From: JAGPKI01 sp052034135
GTDB lineage: Bacteria; Caldisericota; Caldisericia; UBA6126; JAGPKI01
Length of the DNA: 43,600 bases
Direction: 5' to 3'
Assembly: GCA_052034135.1 (NCBI GenBank)
Contig: JBPOJC010000024.1
Location: 1 to 43,600 of the forward strand
Every line of letters starts with the position of its first letter. The first letter of the stretch is position 1. Positions 1 to 8,592 of the stretch are shown here, one piece after another. The notes beneath the pieces were generated by a model. It was not told the origin of the DNA, ran no database searches, and saw only the letters and a program-made list of their open reading frames with translations. The position numbers and the translations under genes are program-made.

Positions 1-1
1 G

Positions 2-37
2 AAGGATTACGATGTACTGCCAGTTGTTAGTAAGTGA
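2..37 (+). CDS. possible C-terminal end of an upstream gene (partial)
   Basis: Frame 2 is open from the window edge to a TGA at 35-37 and would encode an 11-residue tail ending LPVVSK. A competing open frame (3-176) runs through the palindromic repeat at 118-149, which makes it less likely to be coding because these repeats are otherwise intergenic. No family can be assigned from so short a piece. Confidence 0.25.
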   Translation, partial: KDYDVLPVVSK

Positions 38-117
38 AAATATTTTCTTAAAATATGTATTTGAATATTTAGAAATTGAACTTGAAAAAAAAATTAAAAT
101 TGGTATTGACAACACAG

Positions 118-149
118 TACATTCCCGAAATCTTTTATCGGGAATCCAG
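118..149. repeat. single palindromic repeat unit, ATTCCC/GGGAAT type
   Basis: Perfect 8-bp arms (ATTCCCGA at 121-128 and TCGGGAAT at 138-145) enclose a 9-nt loop, followed by CCAG. This is one half of the paired-hairpin element found elsewhere in the window (for example 23202-23233). It lies between the upstream gene and dcd. A TATAAT at 192-197 could serve dcd, but I see no convincing -35 box. Confidence 0.8.
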
Positions 150-251
150 AAAAGTTTTAAATTGCTAAAATTTTAATTTAATGAAAAAAGATATAATAAT
201 ATTAAAAAATTAGCGTTAATTATTAACAAAAAGAAAAAGTAGGTAAATAAT

Positions 252-827
252 ATGAGTGTTTTATCTTCGCAAGAAATAAGAGAAAGAATTTTAAAGCGTA
301 ATTTGATTGTTTCCCCCATTATTTCATTTGATAAGCAAATTAAAAATGGCTCATTAGATTTAAGACTGGGTCCAAAATTAATTACAACAAAATTTACAAA
401 TGTTCCAGCAGTCAACTTAAATAATGGGTCAATTCCGGAAGAAGAAAGATATAAATATTACGAGGTTCACTATATGAAGGATTCAAGTAAGGATTCTTCT
501 TCCACATTTGTACTTCACCCTGGAGGTTTTGTGCTTGGAAGTTCGCTTGAATATCTTAGTTTCCCTAATGATTTGATGGCTTATGTGATAGGAAGATCTT
601 CACTTGGAAGATTGGGTTTAATTGTTGCAACAGCCGTATTGGTGCAACCTGGATTTAGTGGTTATTTAACTCTTGAAATAACAAATCTTGGTAATCTCCC
701 AATTGTGCTTTTCCCTGGCTTACAAATTGCACAACTTGTTTTTCATACTTTAAACTATGAAGACGCTCTTCCATATAAAGGGAAATATTTCCACGGAATA
801 AAAAATTTTGAATACCCGAAGTTTTAG
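252..827 (+). CDS. dcd: dCTP deaminase (dUTPase-fold)
   Basis: Deaminates dCTP to dUTP in the cytosolic dTTP pathway; some relatives also hydrolyse dUTP. The 191-residue length fits the family. The diagnostic block is present: GRSSLGRLGL, then PGFSGYLTLE, whose Glu corresponds to the catalytic glutamate of E. coli Dcd, then PIVLFPGLQIAQLVF near the C-terminus. Compared with the E. coli enzyme, the segment between these blocks is one residue shorter and reads VATAVLVQPG where E. coli has an HVTA..IDPG pattern, so the His and Asp of that stretch are missing. This may mark a variant clade with different specificity or regulation. The ATG at 252 has only a weak upstream AGTAGG. The gene stands alone, between a single hairpin and a repeat-bearing gap. 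Confidence 0.85.
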   Translation: MSVLSSQEIRERILKRNLIVSPIISFDKQIKNGSLDLRLGPKLITTKFTNVPAVNLNNGSIPEEERYKYYEVHYMKDSSKDSSSTFVLHPGGFVLGSSLEYLSFPNDLMAYVIGRSSLGRLGLIVATAVLVQPGFSGYLTLEITNLGNLPIVLFPGLQIAQLVFHTLNYEDALPYKGKYFHGIKNFEYPKF

Positions 828-1029
828 TGAATAAATCGCACCTTTTAGCTTCTTTTCACTATTCATTATTTACCACAGCAATATACTCCGCTACAATTCT
901 CTATTTCTACGAAAACTAAAATGTCGAGTAACAAACACTTATATCCTTACGAATCAAAATACGCTTCCTCAGGATAACGGGCAGGGTGTCATTTCCGAAC
1001 TGAATTATTAGGGAATTCAGAAGAGAGAG
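828..1029. repeat. intergenic gap with degraded repeat units
   Basis: About 200 bases between the convergent dcd and the propeller gene. Positions 940-976 resemble a degraded 'B' arm (AATACGC followed by CTCAGGATAAC). Positions 988-1020 resemble a degraded paired-hairpin half (GTCATTTCCGA ... GGGAATTCAG). I see no gene and no strong terminator; the hairpins may serve that role. Confidence 0.5.
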
Positions 1030-3960
1030 TTAGTTCTTTACTACATTCGACCTTTTATATTTATCGTTCCAGTAGAGAATTGCTTGATTAAAAATTACTT
1101 TACCTTTTCTAACTTCTACTTTCTTTACTTTGAATTTTAATGGAATATTCAGCCTGTTTGTCTCTCTAACATTTCCGATTCCAATTAAGCCATATTCCAC
1201 TCTATTAACAAGCAATAAGCCATTTATAACCACAGGGGAAGATGCACCTTTTAAGACTTCTTCTTTTAAGGATATTCCTGGCAATACAATAGGATATGAT
1301 GGTAAAGGCTCTCCAGTAAGACAGTTAAAAGCATAAACTTTACCATTTATTGAGCCAGCAAAGACAAAAAACCCTTCAGGGGTCTCAACAACCGTTGGCT
1401 TACTAACAAAGTAATCTGAGGGAGAATTAAAACTCCATCTTATTAAACCAGAACTAATTTCCACGCAAACAATTCTTGTATAGTCACTCCATATTGATAA
1501 TCCCCATGAACCTTTTCTTAATACTGCGGGGGATTGGTAATCGAAACAATATTTTTTACACCATAGTTTTCTAACCCGCCATACTACATCGCCACTTTTT
1601 GGATCAATGCAAAGCATATCCAGATCATCGGATTGCATTAAGAGACATTTTCCATTAATTCCAACAGCAGTTGAAGATGAGCCTTTATTAAGTGACGAGC
1701 TCAAAACAGAGCCATCTACAGCTTTCGTTATTTTTGATCCGCAAAAGATAACCTTTTCTCCATCGATTTCAGATATAACGAAATCTTTACAATCAACTTT
1801 TTCTCTAAATAAGGTTTCTCCTGTTTTTGCGTTAATGCTCGTTAAGTAGTAGTATTTATCAACAAAAATTAGGTTGTCACCTGACTCAGTCTTAATTATT
1901 GAGAAAGTTGAACCAAAAGAACCAAGGTCTTCCCTCCTCCATTTCTCTTTATTAGTTGAATAATCAAAAGCAATAACTCCATTTAAGCCAGCAAGGTAGA
2001 TTGTTTTGTTGCCTTTTTCGTTAAAAGTAATTAATGGTTCAGTGTAAATTGGTCCAATTTTTGGGTTAATGGAATAAATTTCCTCTCCTTTAAGATTTAT
2101 TACTGAAAAAATTCCATTTATACTTGTTTGAGCAATTAATACTTCTCCTCTTTCATTATTAAAAAAAGTAGTTGGAGTAATAATGTGTCCAGCATTATCA
2201 TGCGGTGCTAAATTAGCTGGTTTCTTAAAAGTAATTTTACTTTCTGGTAATGAATCCAAATCATTTCTGAATCTTCCACCTGAAAGATTTACAGAGTCAA
2301 AGGATAAATCTTCACTTGCTATGTAATTTGATGAGCTTAAGTACGATTTTTGAGAAGTGCTGAATGGTGAACCAATTATTATAAACCCAAAGCTATTTGA
2401 AGTTATAAAAAGAGTGCATTCTGTGGAAGCAATATAGCCTTTGAAAGGCTGTAAAGAAGAAATCTCATTTTGAGATACTATTGCTATAGGGAAACCTATA
2501 ACAGGTTTTTTTGCTCCTTTTTGCACCACATAGAATGAACCATACTCATTTATAAAATAAAGAATTGTCTCATCTTTAATCCTTATTCCAGAGGGTCCTA
2601 TAAAATATTTGCCATCTACTTCAATTTTTGTTTCATACGCAGGATCAGGCTTATTAGATAAGAGGAGACTCCCTCCGTAAAGGATACTTTTTTCGCTTTG
2701 TTCTGTATTAGATGATGTTAAAAGAAAATAAGATAATAATTCTGGGTCAAATGATATTGAGGAGCGAGGTTTTCCCGGAAGGGTGAAAGCATTTAATACC
2801 TCTCCAGTTAACCCATTAAGAACATATAAAGCTTTAGAAGACGTTGCAAAGAGTAAGTATGGTATTCCATCAAAAATTGCCAAAGTTCCATCAAAATCTA
2901 TCGTTCCATTAAGGCTTCTACCCCATAAAGTTTTACCTTCATTGGATATGCAGCTTATATTTCCCTCCTTAGAGGAAAGAATTATAAAGAAAGAATTCTT
3001 GAAGGGGAAAAAGATTGTTGAACTTGCTTTATTTTGGAGCTTTAAATTTAAAACTTCTTCTCCCTTTTTAGAATCCAATACATAAAGCACATCATCACAA
3101 ATTATAGAGATTAGTATTTTATCCTGTAGTTCTAACACCTTAATTATGCTTTCAGTTTGAATAGGCTTATCTGATAATTTCTTTGACCAGATGATGCTTC
3201 CATCAAGGCAATCAAATGAATAAAGCCTACCCACCTCTGTTAAAACAACTATATTAGCAACATTTTTAGAATTTGATTTTTCTCTAAAAGAAGCAAATGG
3301 AGTATTAATTCCTTCACCTAAAGGGAATTTATGTTCCCAGTAGAGATATCCACTTTTTGGGTTTAAACATAAAAGTCTTCCATCAAGAGTGCCGATGAAT
3401 AATCGTACTTCCGTATCCACTATTTCGAGAATAGGAGAAACATTTCCTAAAGGCAGATTTTGTATGGAAGCTTTTTTAAAAATTTTTGAAGGTGGGAAAT
3501 ATAGTAAATCAGTTCTAAAGCTTGAATTGTAGGAATAATCAAAAGCTGGAAAAGCTTGATTAAACCTTAACCTCTTCTCTTCATTTATGTTCCAATCTGG
3601 TAAATCCCATTTTAAGGATTTAATAACTTTATAATCACTTTTAAAAGGAGCGCCAGAATAAGTAACATTGCCTAATTTATAACTTGAAGGTAAAGGGTAA
3701 GAAATATTTGTTACCGCTAAATCGTTATCAATGTTATCTTCTATAAATGGGTTTTTAGCATCAATAAATGTTTCTTTGGAGTAGTCAATTTTGTATTCAA
3801 TTGCGACTTCATCTTTTAAGACTGAAGAATATTTTTTTATATTAAAGTCTTTGCTGCTGTCGCTATTTATATTATTAAAGCTAAAACTAAATACAGTAAA
3901 GAATGACAATGCTAAGCAGCCAAATCTATAACAAAGAGAATAATCATTAATATTATTCAT
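1030..3960 (-). CDS. secreted PQQ-like beta-propeller repeat protein
   Basis: A 976-residue protein with a short hydrophobic N-terminal segment (about residues 14-28) that looks like a signal peptide, so it is probably exported. The body consists of many repeats of the PQQ/WD-like type (for example GTLDGRLLCLNPKSG and GRLYSFDCLDGSIIW), in which a strand ending in L.C/A is followed by a G-rich turn and a Trp. These fold as one or two beta-propellers. Relatives include BamB-like scaffolds and quinoprotein dehydrogenases. I see no cytochrome motif or catalytic signature, so a structural or binding role is more likely than an enzyme. It starts with ATG without a clear Shine-Dalgarno sequence. It is monocistronic, convergent with dcd and followed downstream by repeats. 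No specific ligand can be inferred. Confidence 0.7.
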   Translation of the reverse strand: MNNINDYSLCYRFGCLALSFFTVFSFSFNNINSDSSKDFNIKKYSSVLKDEVAIEYKIDYSKETFIDAKNPFIEDNIDNDLAVTNISYPLPSSYKLGNVTYSGAPFKSDYKVIKSLKWDLPDWNINEEKRLRFNQAFPAFDYSYNSSFRTDLLYFPPSKIFKKASIQNLPLGNVSPILEIVDTEVRLFIGTLDGRLLCLNPKSGYLYWEHKFPLGEGINTPFASFREKSNSKNVANIVVLTEVGRLYSFDCLDGSIIWSKKLSDKPIQTESIIKVLELQDKILISIICDDVLYVLDSKKGEEVLNLKLQNKASSTIFFPFKNSFFIILSSKEGNISCISNEGKTLWGRSLNGTIDFDGTLAIFDGIPYLLFATSSKALYVLNGLTGEVLNAFTLPGKPRSSISFDPELLSYFLLTSSNTEQSEKSILYGGSLLLSNKPDPAYETKIEVDGKYFIGPSGIRIKDETILYFINEYGSFYVVQKGAKKPVIGFPIAIVSQNEISSLQPFKGYIASTECTLFITSNSFGFIIIGSPFSTSQKSYLSSSNYIASEDLSFDSVNLSGGRFRNDLDSLPESKITFKKPANLAPHDNAGHIITPTTFFNNERGEVLIAQTSINGIFSVINLKGEEIYSINPKIGPIYTEPLITFNEKGNKTIYLAGLNGVIAFDYSTNKEKWRREDLGSFGSTFSIIKTESGDNLIFVDKYYYLTSINAKTGETLFREKVDCKDFVISEIDGEKVIFCGSKITKAVDGSVLSSSLNKGSSSTAVGINGKCLLMQSDDLDMLCIDPKSGDVVWRVRKLWCKKYCFDYQSPAVLRKGSWGLSIWSDYTRIVCVEISSGLIRWSFNSPSDYFVSKPTVVETPEGFFVFAGSINGKVYAFNCLTGEPLPSYPIVLPGISLKEEVLKGASSPVVINGLLLVNRVEYGLIGIGNVRETNRLNIPLKFKVKKVEVRKGKVIFNQAILYWNDKYKRSNVVKN

Positions 3961-4345
3961 GATACAGCATTCTACTTTTCTTGTTACCTATATCTGGAAT
4001 AGCGAATAATTCTTAGCATATTCATAATACATATAGTATAGTTTATTATTTGTGGTAGGTGAACACATAGATTCGCCCAATTTTATACAGGCGATGTTTT
4101 TGGCTGTTCCTAAATGTCTTCTCGCTGTCACTTCCGCTTTTTTGTTCGTCATTTCTGCCACCCAATGTGCTATCCTGCTTTTTTCTTTGGTTATTCTCGC
4201 AATTTTATCTGTTATTCTAAGCGATTGCGGGAATCCAGCTGTATCCCGTCATTCCCATGCAAATGGGAATCCAGAGAGTTTAGAAGTATGGTCTGGATCC
4301 CCGATAAATACATTCGGGGATGACGAATAAATATAACTGTAGACC
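3961..4345. repeat. repeat-bearing intergenic region
   Basis: This 385-base gap separates the start of the propeller gene from the end of the TPR-Lon gene. Positions 4140-4239 hold degraded units ending in GCGGGAATCCAG. Positions 4248-4324 hold an intact paired-hairpin element, described separately. Possible -10-like TATACT boxes occur near 4035-4040 on the minus strand, upstream of the propeller gene, without a clear -35. I see no gene; open frames here are repeat sequence. Confidence 0.6.
4248..4324 (-). repeat. 77-bp paired-hairpin element, copy 1
   Basis: Structure: GTC, hairpin ATTCCCAT/ATGGGAAT (4251-4270), CCAG, an 18-nt core (4275-4292), CTGG, hairpin ATCCCCGA/TCGGGGAT (4297-4321), ending TGAC. 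The core reads agagtttagaagtatggt, the exact reverse complement of the core at 23234-23251. The element is therefore directional and inverted relative to copies 2 and 3. It is the same length (77 bp) as the copies at 13722 and 23202. Confidence 0.85.
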
Positions 4346-6862
4346 TTAAGATAAAAGCTCTTCTATAATCTGCGAAACATTTGAAACAGCAACGACTTGT
4401 GGTAATTTTGATGTATCTTCCCCTTTGAGGAGCATATCAAGATAATCCCATCTATTTTCTTTGGGGATATACACTCGTTCAATACTCTTATCAATTGTTG
4501 CTTCTATTTTTTCCTTAATTCCACCAACAGGCAGAATGTTCCCTAAAATTGAAATTTCTCCTGTCGCTGTAATATTTTCAGGGATAGGCTTGTTGAGAAT
4601 AGATGAAACTATACTAATTGCTATGCCACTTCCGGCTGAAGGTCCATCATATTTTGGAAACCATCCAGGAATGTCAACAATAACATCTTTAGTTTTAACC
4701 AGTTCTTCTCCATACTTGTTGATAAGGTAATTATTAGCAAAACCAAATGCTACATTTATAGAATTCCTGAAGCTCTCCCCAATGTTGCCTGTAATTATAA
4801 GATTGCCATTACCAGGAAGAGCAATAACTTCAATATCGCTTAAATTACCTTTAGAGAAGACTGCTTTTTCGCTTTTCTCATGGATAGAAGGAGAGAATAC
4901 AGTCAAAATTTTTATAACACCAGCTTTATCATGCTTTTTAAGAGTAATTGGCTTTCTCTCTCTTTCCCTTTCTGATAGCATTTTTTCAATTTTTGCTATT
5001 TCGTCTTTTGCTCCAATTATATTATAAAGTTCTAATAGATACTCAAGAAAAAAAGCAGGAGTTTCAGAATTATCGTAAGGAACAAACTTTGCAAATTTAA
5101 TAGCTTCTAAAAGATACTCCTTAGAAGAAAAAAGAAGGTCTTTATACATTTGATAATATGCTCTACTCATCCAAAAATAGCAATTAGCAGGAGTGGCAAA
5201 CCTCTCCCCTCTTTCATTTACGAGTCCTTTACCAAGAGCTATTTGATAATATCTTATCGCAGGAAGATATAGTCTTTCTTCGTAAAAGACGCTTCCGAGA
5301 TAGTATGCTGCTTCACAGTTATTAGGATTAAGTTCCAGAGCTTCGCTTAAGCGCTCTTCCGCTTTTTCTAAAGCAACTTCAGAGCCTACAATTTTAGCTT
5401 CTTTGAAGAAAATTTTCCCTAAGGACAAATGCACTCTATAATCCTTAGGAGATATATTTTGAGCTTCGTCGAGATAATTTTCTGCTTCTTCAATCCATCC
5501 AAATTTTATACATATTTCAGACATATTTATATACGTATCCAAAAAAAGATTTACATCATAAAAGGGAGATTTAAAAACATCTCTAAATTGGTCATAAGCT
5601 GAAAGAAATCTTTCTGAATTCATATATAACATTCCAAGTTCATAGTTTGCATATGAAAAAGAACTGTCAAGCTTAATTGCTTCTTTCAAAGCATGTTCAG
5701 CTGAAGCATCATCGATATTTTGCAAAAACATTCCCTTCAGGAAATAGAACTCTGGATTTTCTGGTTCAAGAAGGTTAAGAGTATCATAAGAATAAATTAT
5801 CGCCCTTGTTACAACTTCTTCTATTTTGTCAATGTTTGAATTAAAATCTAAATCCTTTTGGGTTTGAGGCTCCTCAATGTATTTTAAGTTAAGTTCATCT
5901 AAAACACTTTCTCCCACTAAAATTATAGACATATAAAATTTAGGGTCGTAGAAATTCTTCCGATCTAAATATCTGATCCAGATATTTCTTGCAAGACCAA
6001 TATTTGCAAGCTCTAAATGAATCACTTTGATAAAATCAAGTATAACTCTTTCGCTATCAGTTGAATACTCACTTATTATTTCATAGAGCTCTTTTGTTGA
6101 ATCTACTTCATTCATTTTTAATAGGGACGTAAGACAATTTTTGTAAAATTGAAGGCTCTTGATTTCGTTTGTCTCCGCAAGTTTAAATAAAAATATCACT
6201 TTGTCATGGGATTCATAAATATCTGAGTAAGCTTCCAATAGAAGCATATAAGCATCTACTTTTTTGGGAGCAAGCTTTATTGCTTCAAGGCAAAGAAATT
6301 CAACTTCACCTCCCGCATCTTTAATATTCTTAGTAGATTCAATAAGCAATTTTGCCCTTATAAGGTAAAGGTCAGGATCCTTTAATTCTTCTAACTTTTC
6401 CACACTTAATAGATTTAATGTTTCTTTAATATCCTTTTTCTCAATTAATATATCAAGTTTAGCGAAAAATAACTCATTCAAGGCTATATTTTTTGCTTCA
6501 GCTTCTTTAATAACATTAAAAGCTTCATCATATTTGCCGTTATCTTTTAAAAATTCAATTAATGAAAGATAGTCTGATTTTGTGACTGGCTTACTGCTAT
6601 AAATGGCTTCCTCTAATTTTTGAGCTAAGTCATATTTGCCCTGGGACTCATAACCTTTATGGAGAAGTATTAAAAGAGAAATATCATTTGGATATTTTTC
6701 TAAAAGCTCTTTGGCTAACTTGTTAAATTCATCCCACTTGTCGTTAACCTTAAGATATAGCTCTAATAATTTCTTTTTTATTACATCATCAGTAGGATTA
6801 TTTATTAATGCTTCCTCAAGACTACCAATATCTTCTAATATTTCTTCGCGCTGCTTCTCCAA
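4346..6862 (-). CDS. TPR-repeat protein fused to a Lon-type protease domain (no AAA+ module)
   Basis: Residues 1 to about 620 are helical repeats of the TPR type (for example a block around residues 395-430 with ALKEAIKLDSSFSYANYELG). The last ~190 residues are a Lon (S16) proteolytic domain. It has DGPSAGSG with catalytic Ser742, TGEI, LPVGGIKEK with Lys785, and a Ser-Lys spacing of 43, as in E. coli Lon (Ser679/Lys722). The AAA+ ATPase module of normal Lon is absent: no Walker A or B motif is visible. An extra Tyr sits inside the PKDGPSAG motif (PKYDGPSAG). It starts with TTG, preceded by AGAGG about 11 nt upstream. It is the last gene of the guaA operon, 16 bases after the cyclophilin gene. 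It is probably a cytosolic peptidase whose substrates are recruited by the TPRs, without ATP-driven unfolding; that role is inferred. Confidence 0.8.
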   Translation of the reverse strand: MEKQREEILEDIGSLEEALINNPTDDVIKKKLLELYLKVNDKWDEFNKLAKELLEKYPNDISLLILLHKGYESQGKYDLAQKLEEAIYSSKPVTKSDYLSLIEFLKDNGKYDEAFNVIKEAEAKNIALNELFFAKLDILIEKKDIKETLNLLSVEKLEELKDPDLYLIRAKLLIESTKNIKDAGGEVEFLCLEAIKLAPKKVDAYMLLLEAYSDIYESHDKVIFLFKLAETNEIKSLQFYKNCLTSLLKMNEVDSTKELYEIISEYSTDSERVILDFIKVIHLELANIGLARNIWIRYLDRKNFYDPKFYMSIILVGESVLDELNLKYIEEPQTQKDLDFNSNIDKIEEVVTRAIIYSYDTLNLLEPENPEFYFLKGMFLQNIDDASAEHALKEAIKLDSSFSYANYELGMLYMNSERFLSAYDQFRDVFKSPFYDVNLFLDTYINMSEICIKFGWIEEAENYLDEAQNISPKDYRVHLSLGKIFFKEAKIVGSEVALEKAEERLSEALELNPNNCEAAYYLGSVFYEERLYLPAIRYYQIALGKGLVNERGERFATPANCYFWMSRAYYQMYKDLLFSSKEYLLEAIKFAKFVPYDNSETPAFFLEYLLELYNIIGAKDEIAKIEKMLSERERERKPITLKKHDKAGVIKILTVFSPSIHEKSEKAVFSKGNLSDIEVIALPGNGNLIITGNIGESFRNSINVAFGFANNYLINKYGEELVKTKDVIVDIPGWFPKYDGPSAGSGIAISIVSSILNKPIPENITATGEISILGNILPVGGIKEKIEATIDKSIERVYIPKENRWDYLDMLLKGEDTSKLPQVVAVSNVSQIIEELLS

Positions 6863-6878
6863 AAATGTAAACCTCTTT

Positions 6879-7730
6879 CTACTTTCTTTTTTCTATGTAG
6901 GCTTTGGTAATTACAACATCAGCGAGAGGTCTGTCATTCTTTGGATCATATAGATCATCAGGATTTTTGTAAGTTTCAACTTTTTGAATTTTGTCGCAAA
7001 CATCCATCCCTTGAACCACTCTTCCAAAAGCAGTGTGTTTGCCATTAAGCCAAGGCGTTCCATCTTTAGCTGTTATAATAAAGAACTGTGAACCATTTGT
7101 ATTTGGCCCAGCATTAGCCATAGCTACAACACCTCTTTCAAGTTTAATTGAAGGAAGTGTATAATCAAACTTATAACCCTCTTCTTCAAGGGTTGAAATT
7201 TCAGTATCTGATAACCCTAAAGCTTTTGGATTTATTTCATCTTTAAATGCGTAGCCAACTGAATCTTCCATCTCCTCACCTTGGTTGTAACCACCTGTCT
7301 GGATCATAAAGTCATCGATAACTCTATGGAAAATTTTACCATCATAAAAACCATCCTTAACAAGTCTTCTAAAATTATTTACGGTAAAAGGAGCTGCTTC
7401 TGGATAAAGTTCTATCTTTATCTTTCCCATAGTAGTCTCTAAAACTACCAATTCATTCTTTATTTCTTCAATTTCTTCCTTGGTAGGCTTATTAACATTT
7501 GGTGGTGCGCCTTCATATTCTTTTGCAACTTTATCTTTTCTAATATTGTAACAAGATATTCCAAATATTACTAAAGCAACCAGAATAAGAGAAGATGCTA
7601 TGATAATAATTTTCTTTCTTTTTTCTGCTTTTTTTGCTTTTTCTTTTTCTTCTTTTTTCTTTAGTTCTTGTGGTGTTAATTTTTTCTTTCCTGTATGAAT
7701 TTCAAATTTCTCTCTCTCTTTTCTATTCAT
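6879..7730 (-). CDS. membrane-anchored peptidyl-prolyl cis-trans isomerase (cyclophilin type)
   Basis: A 283-residue protein: a highly basic N-terminus (residues 1-40), one membrane segment (about 41-57), a short acidic linker and a cyclophilin domain (about 93-280). Cyclophilin signatures are intact: FHRVIDDFMIQTGG with the catalytic Arg136, MANAGPNTNGSQFFI, and WLNGKHTAFGRV. It has an insertion of about 30 residues between FMIQTGG and the MANAG block compared with minimal bacterial cyclophilins. The domain is probably extracytoplasmic, assisting folding of exported proteins. A Cys at the end of the membrane segment (FGISC) could be a lipobox, but the long basic leader argues for a signal anchor. 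It lies 10 bases after the methyltransferase gene, in the guaA operon. Confidence 0.88.
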   Translation of the reverse strand: MNRKEREKFEIHTGKKKLTPQELKKKEEKEKAKKAEKRKKIIIIASSLILVALVIFGISCYNIRKDKVAKEYEGAPPNVNKPTKEEIEEIKNELVVLETTMGKIKIELYPEAAPFTVNNFRRLVKDGFYDGKIFHRVIDDFMIQTGGYNQGEEMEDSVGYAFKDEINPKALGLSDTEISTLEEEGYKFDYTLPSIKLERGVVAMANAGPNTNGSQFFIITAKDGTPWLNGKHTAFGRVVQGMDVCDKIQKVETYKNPDDLYDPKNDRPLADVVITKAYIEKRK

Positions 7731-7740
7731 ATTTAATTAA

Positions 7741-8592
7741 TTACCTCCTCTCGAGTACTATTACGCAATTTTTTACTATTAATTCATTTATAATTTTAAT
7801 ATTAATAAATGGATAAAGAAAATCCCTCAATGGAATAAATTTAAAATATTTTACTTTTAAATCAATAGATTTCATTATTTCTTTGCATTTTTTTATAGTC
7901 ATTTGATTAATGTAGCCAATTTCAAGTGAATCATTTTCATTTCTCGTTATTTTAAGCTTTCTCCTTCTTTCTCCATCTTCTTTGTAAAACGACAGGGTCC
8001 AGTATGCTTCAGCTAATGCACTATTATCAAAAAATAAATGCACCCAAGGAATTGGAATTAAATCATTTACATGTGCACCGTAAGGATGATAATAAGGAGG
8101 AAAACTAATTAATATATAACCTCCTACTTTTAATACTCTTTTTGCTTCGTTTAAGACTTTTATTGGATTTTTTAAGTGTTCAAAAGTGTCAAACAGAATT
8201 ATAGAATCAAATTCACAGTCATTAAAGGGAAGATTCTCTGCATTACAAACCAGAAAATCCATCCCTTTAATATTTAACGATTTTCCAAAATCTTTTGCTT
8301 TACTTATAAAATCTTCTGATAAATCTATTCCGTATATTTGCTCAGGCTCATAAAATTTGGCTATATAAGCAGTTTTGCCTCCCCCGCCACAACCTATATC
8401 GAGAACCTTTTTCCCTTTAAATAAGTTATCAAGATCGAGTAAGGAAGAAAAGTAAGAAAGCGTAACTTTTGCTTTGCGGTATTCCCATTCTTCAAATGAC
8501 TCAATTCCTCTTATTTCGCGCTCAAAAGGATGCTCTATATTCTTAAGGTGCAATCCAGCTGAGACTAAAATATCAGGGTTTTTAAATTTCAT
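7741..8592 (-). CDS. class I SAM-dependent methyltransferase
   Basis: Rossmann-type methyltransferase of about 283 residues. Motif I is VLDIGCGGGGKTAYIA near residue 65, with an acidic ribose-binding loop YGIDLSEDF and a later FDTFEHLKNP block typical of the Methyltransf_11 (UbiE-like) family. The substrate cannot be told: the C-terminal half has no recognisable recognition module. The longest frame begins with TTG at 8595, but an ATG follows immediately at 8592 and is the likelier start. The gene overlaps the end of pckA by 11 bases, so it is translationally coupled. It is part of the guaA operon. Confidence 0.75.
   Translation of the reverse strand: MKFKNPDILVSAGLHLKNIEHPFEREIRGIESFEEWEYRKAKVTLSYFSSLLDLDNLFKGKKVLDIGCGGGGKTAYIAKFYEPEQIYGIDLSEDFISKAKDFGKSLNIKGMDFLVCNAENLPFNDCEFDSIILFDTFEHLKNPIKVLNEAKRVLKVGGYILISFPPYYHPYGAHVNDLIPIPWVHLFFDNSALAEAYWTLSFYKEDGERRRKLKITRNENDSLEIGYINQMTIKKCKEIMKSIDLKVKYFKFIPLRDFLYPFINIKIINELIVKNCVIVLERR

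Noticed and set aside
3..176. Coding frame 3-176 at the left edge
   Set aside because: It runs straight through the palindromic unit at 118-149, which is intergenic elsewhere, and has no recognisable domain.
1030..3960. Quinoprotein (PQQ-dependent) dehydrogenase
   Set aside because: Only the propeller repeat pattern is shared. No catalytic Asp/Ca-binding motif or heme motif is visible, so only a propeller protein is called.
4248..4324. Simple rho-independent terminators as the full explanation of the hairpins
   Set aside because: The hairpins are not followed by T-runs, occur in both orientations and in pairs with a conserved core, and are found upstream as well as downstream of genes. A side role in termination remains possible.
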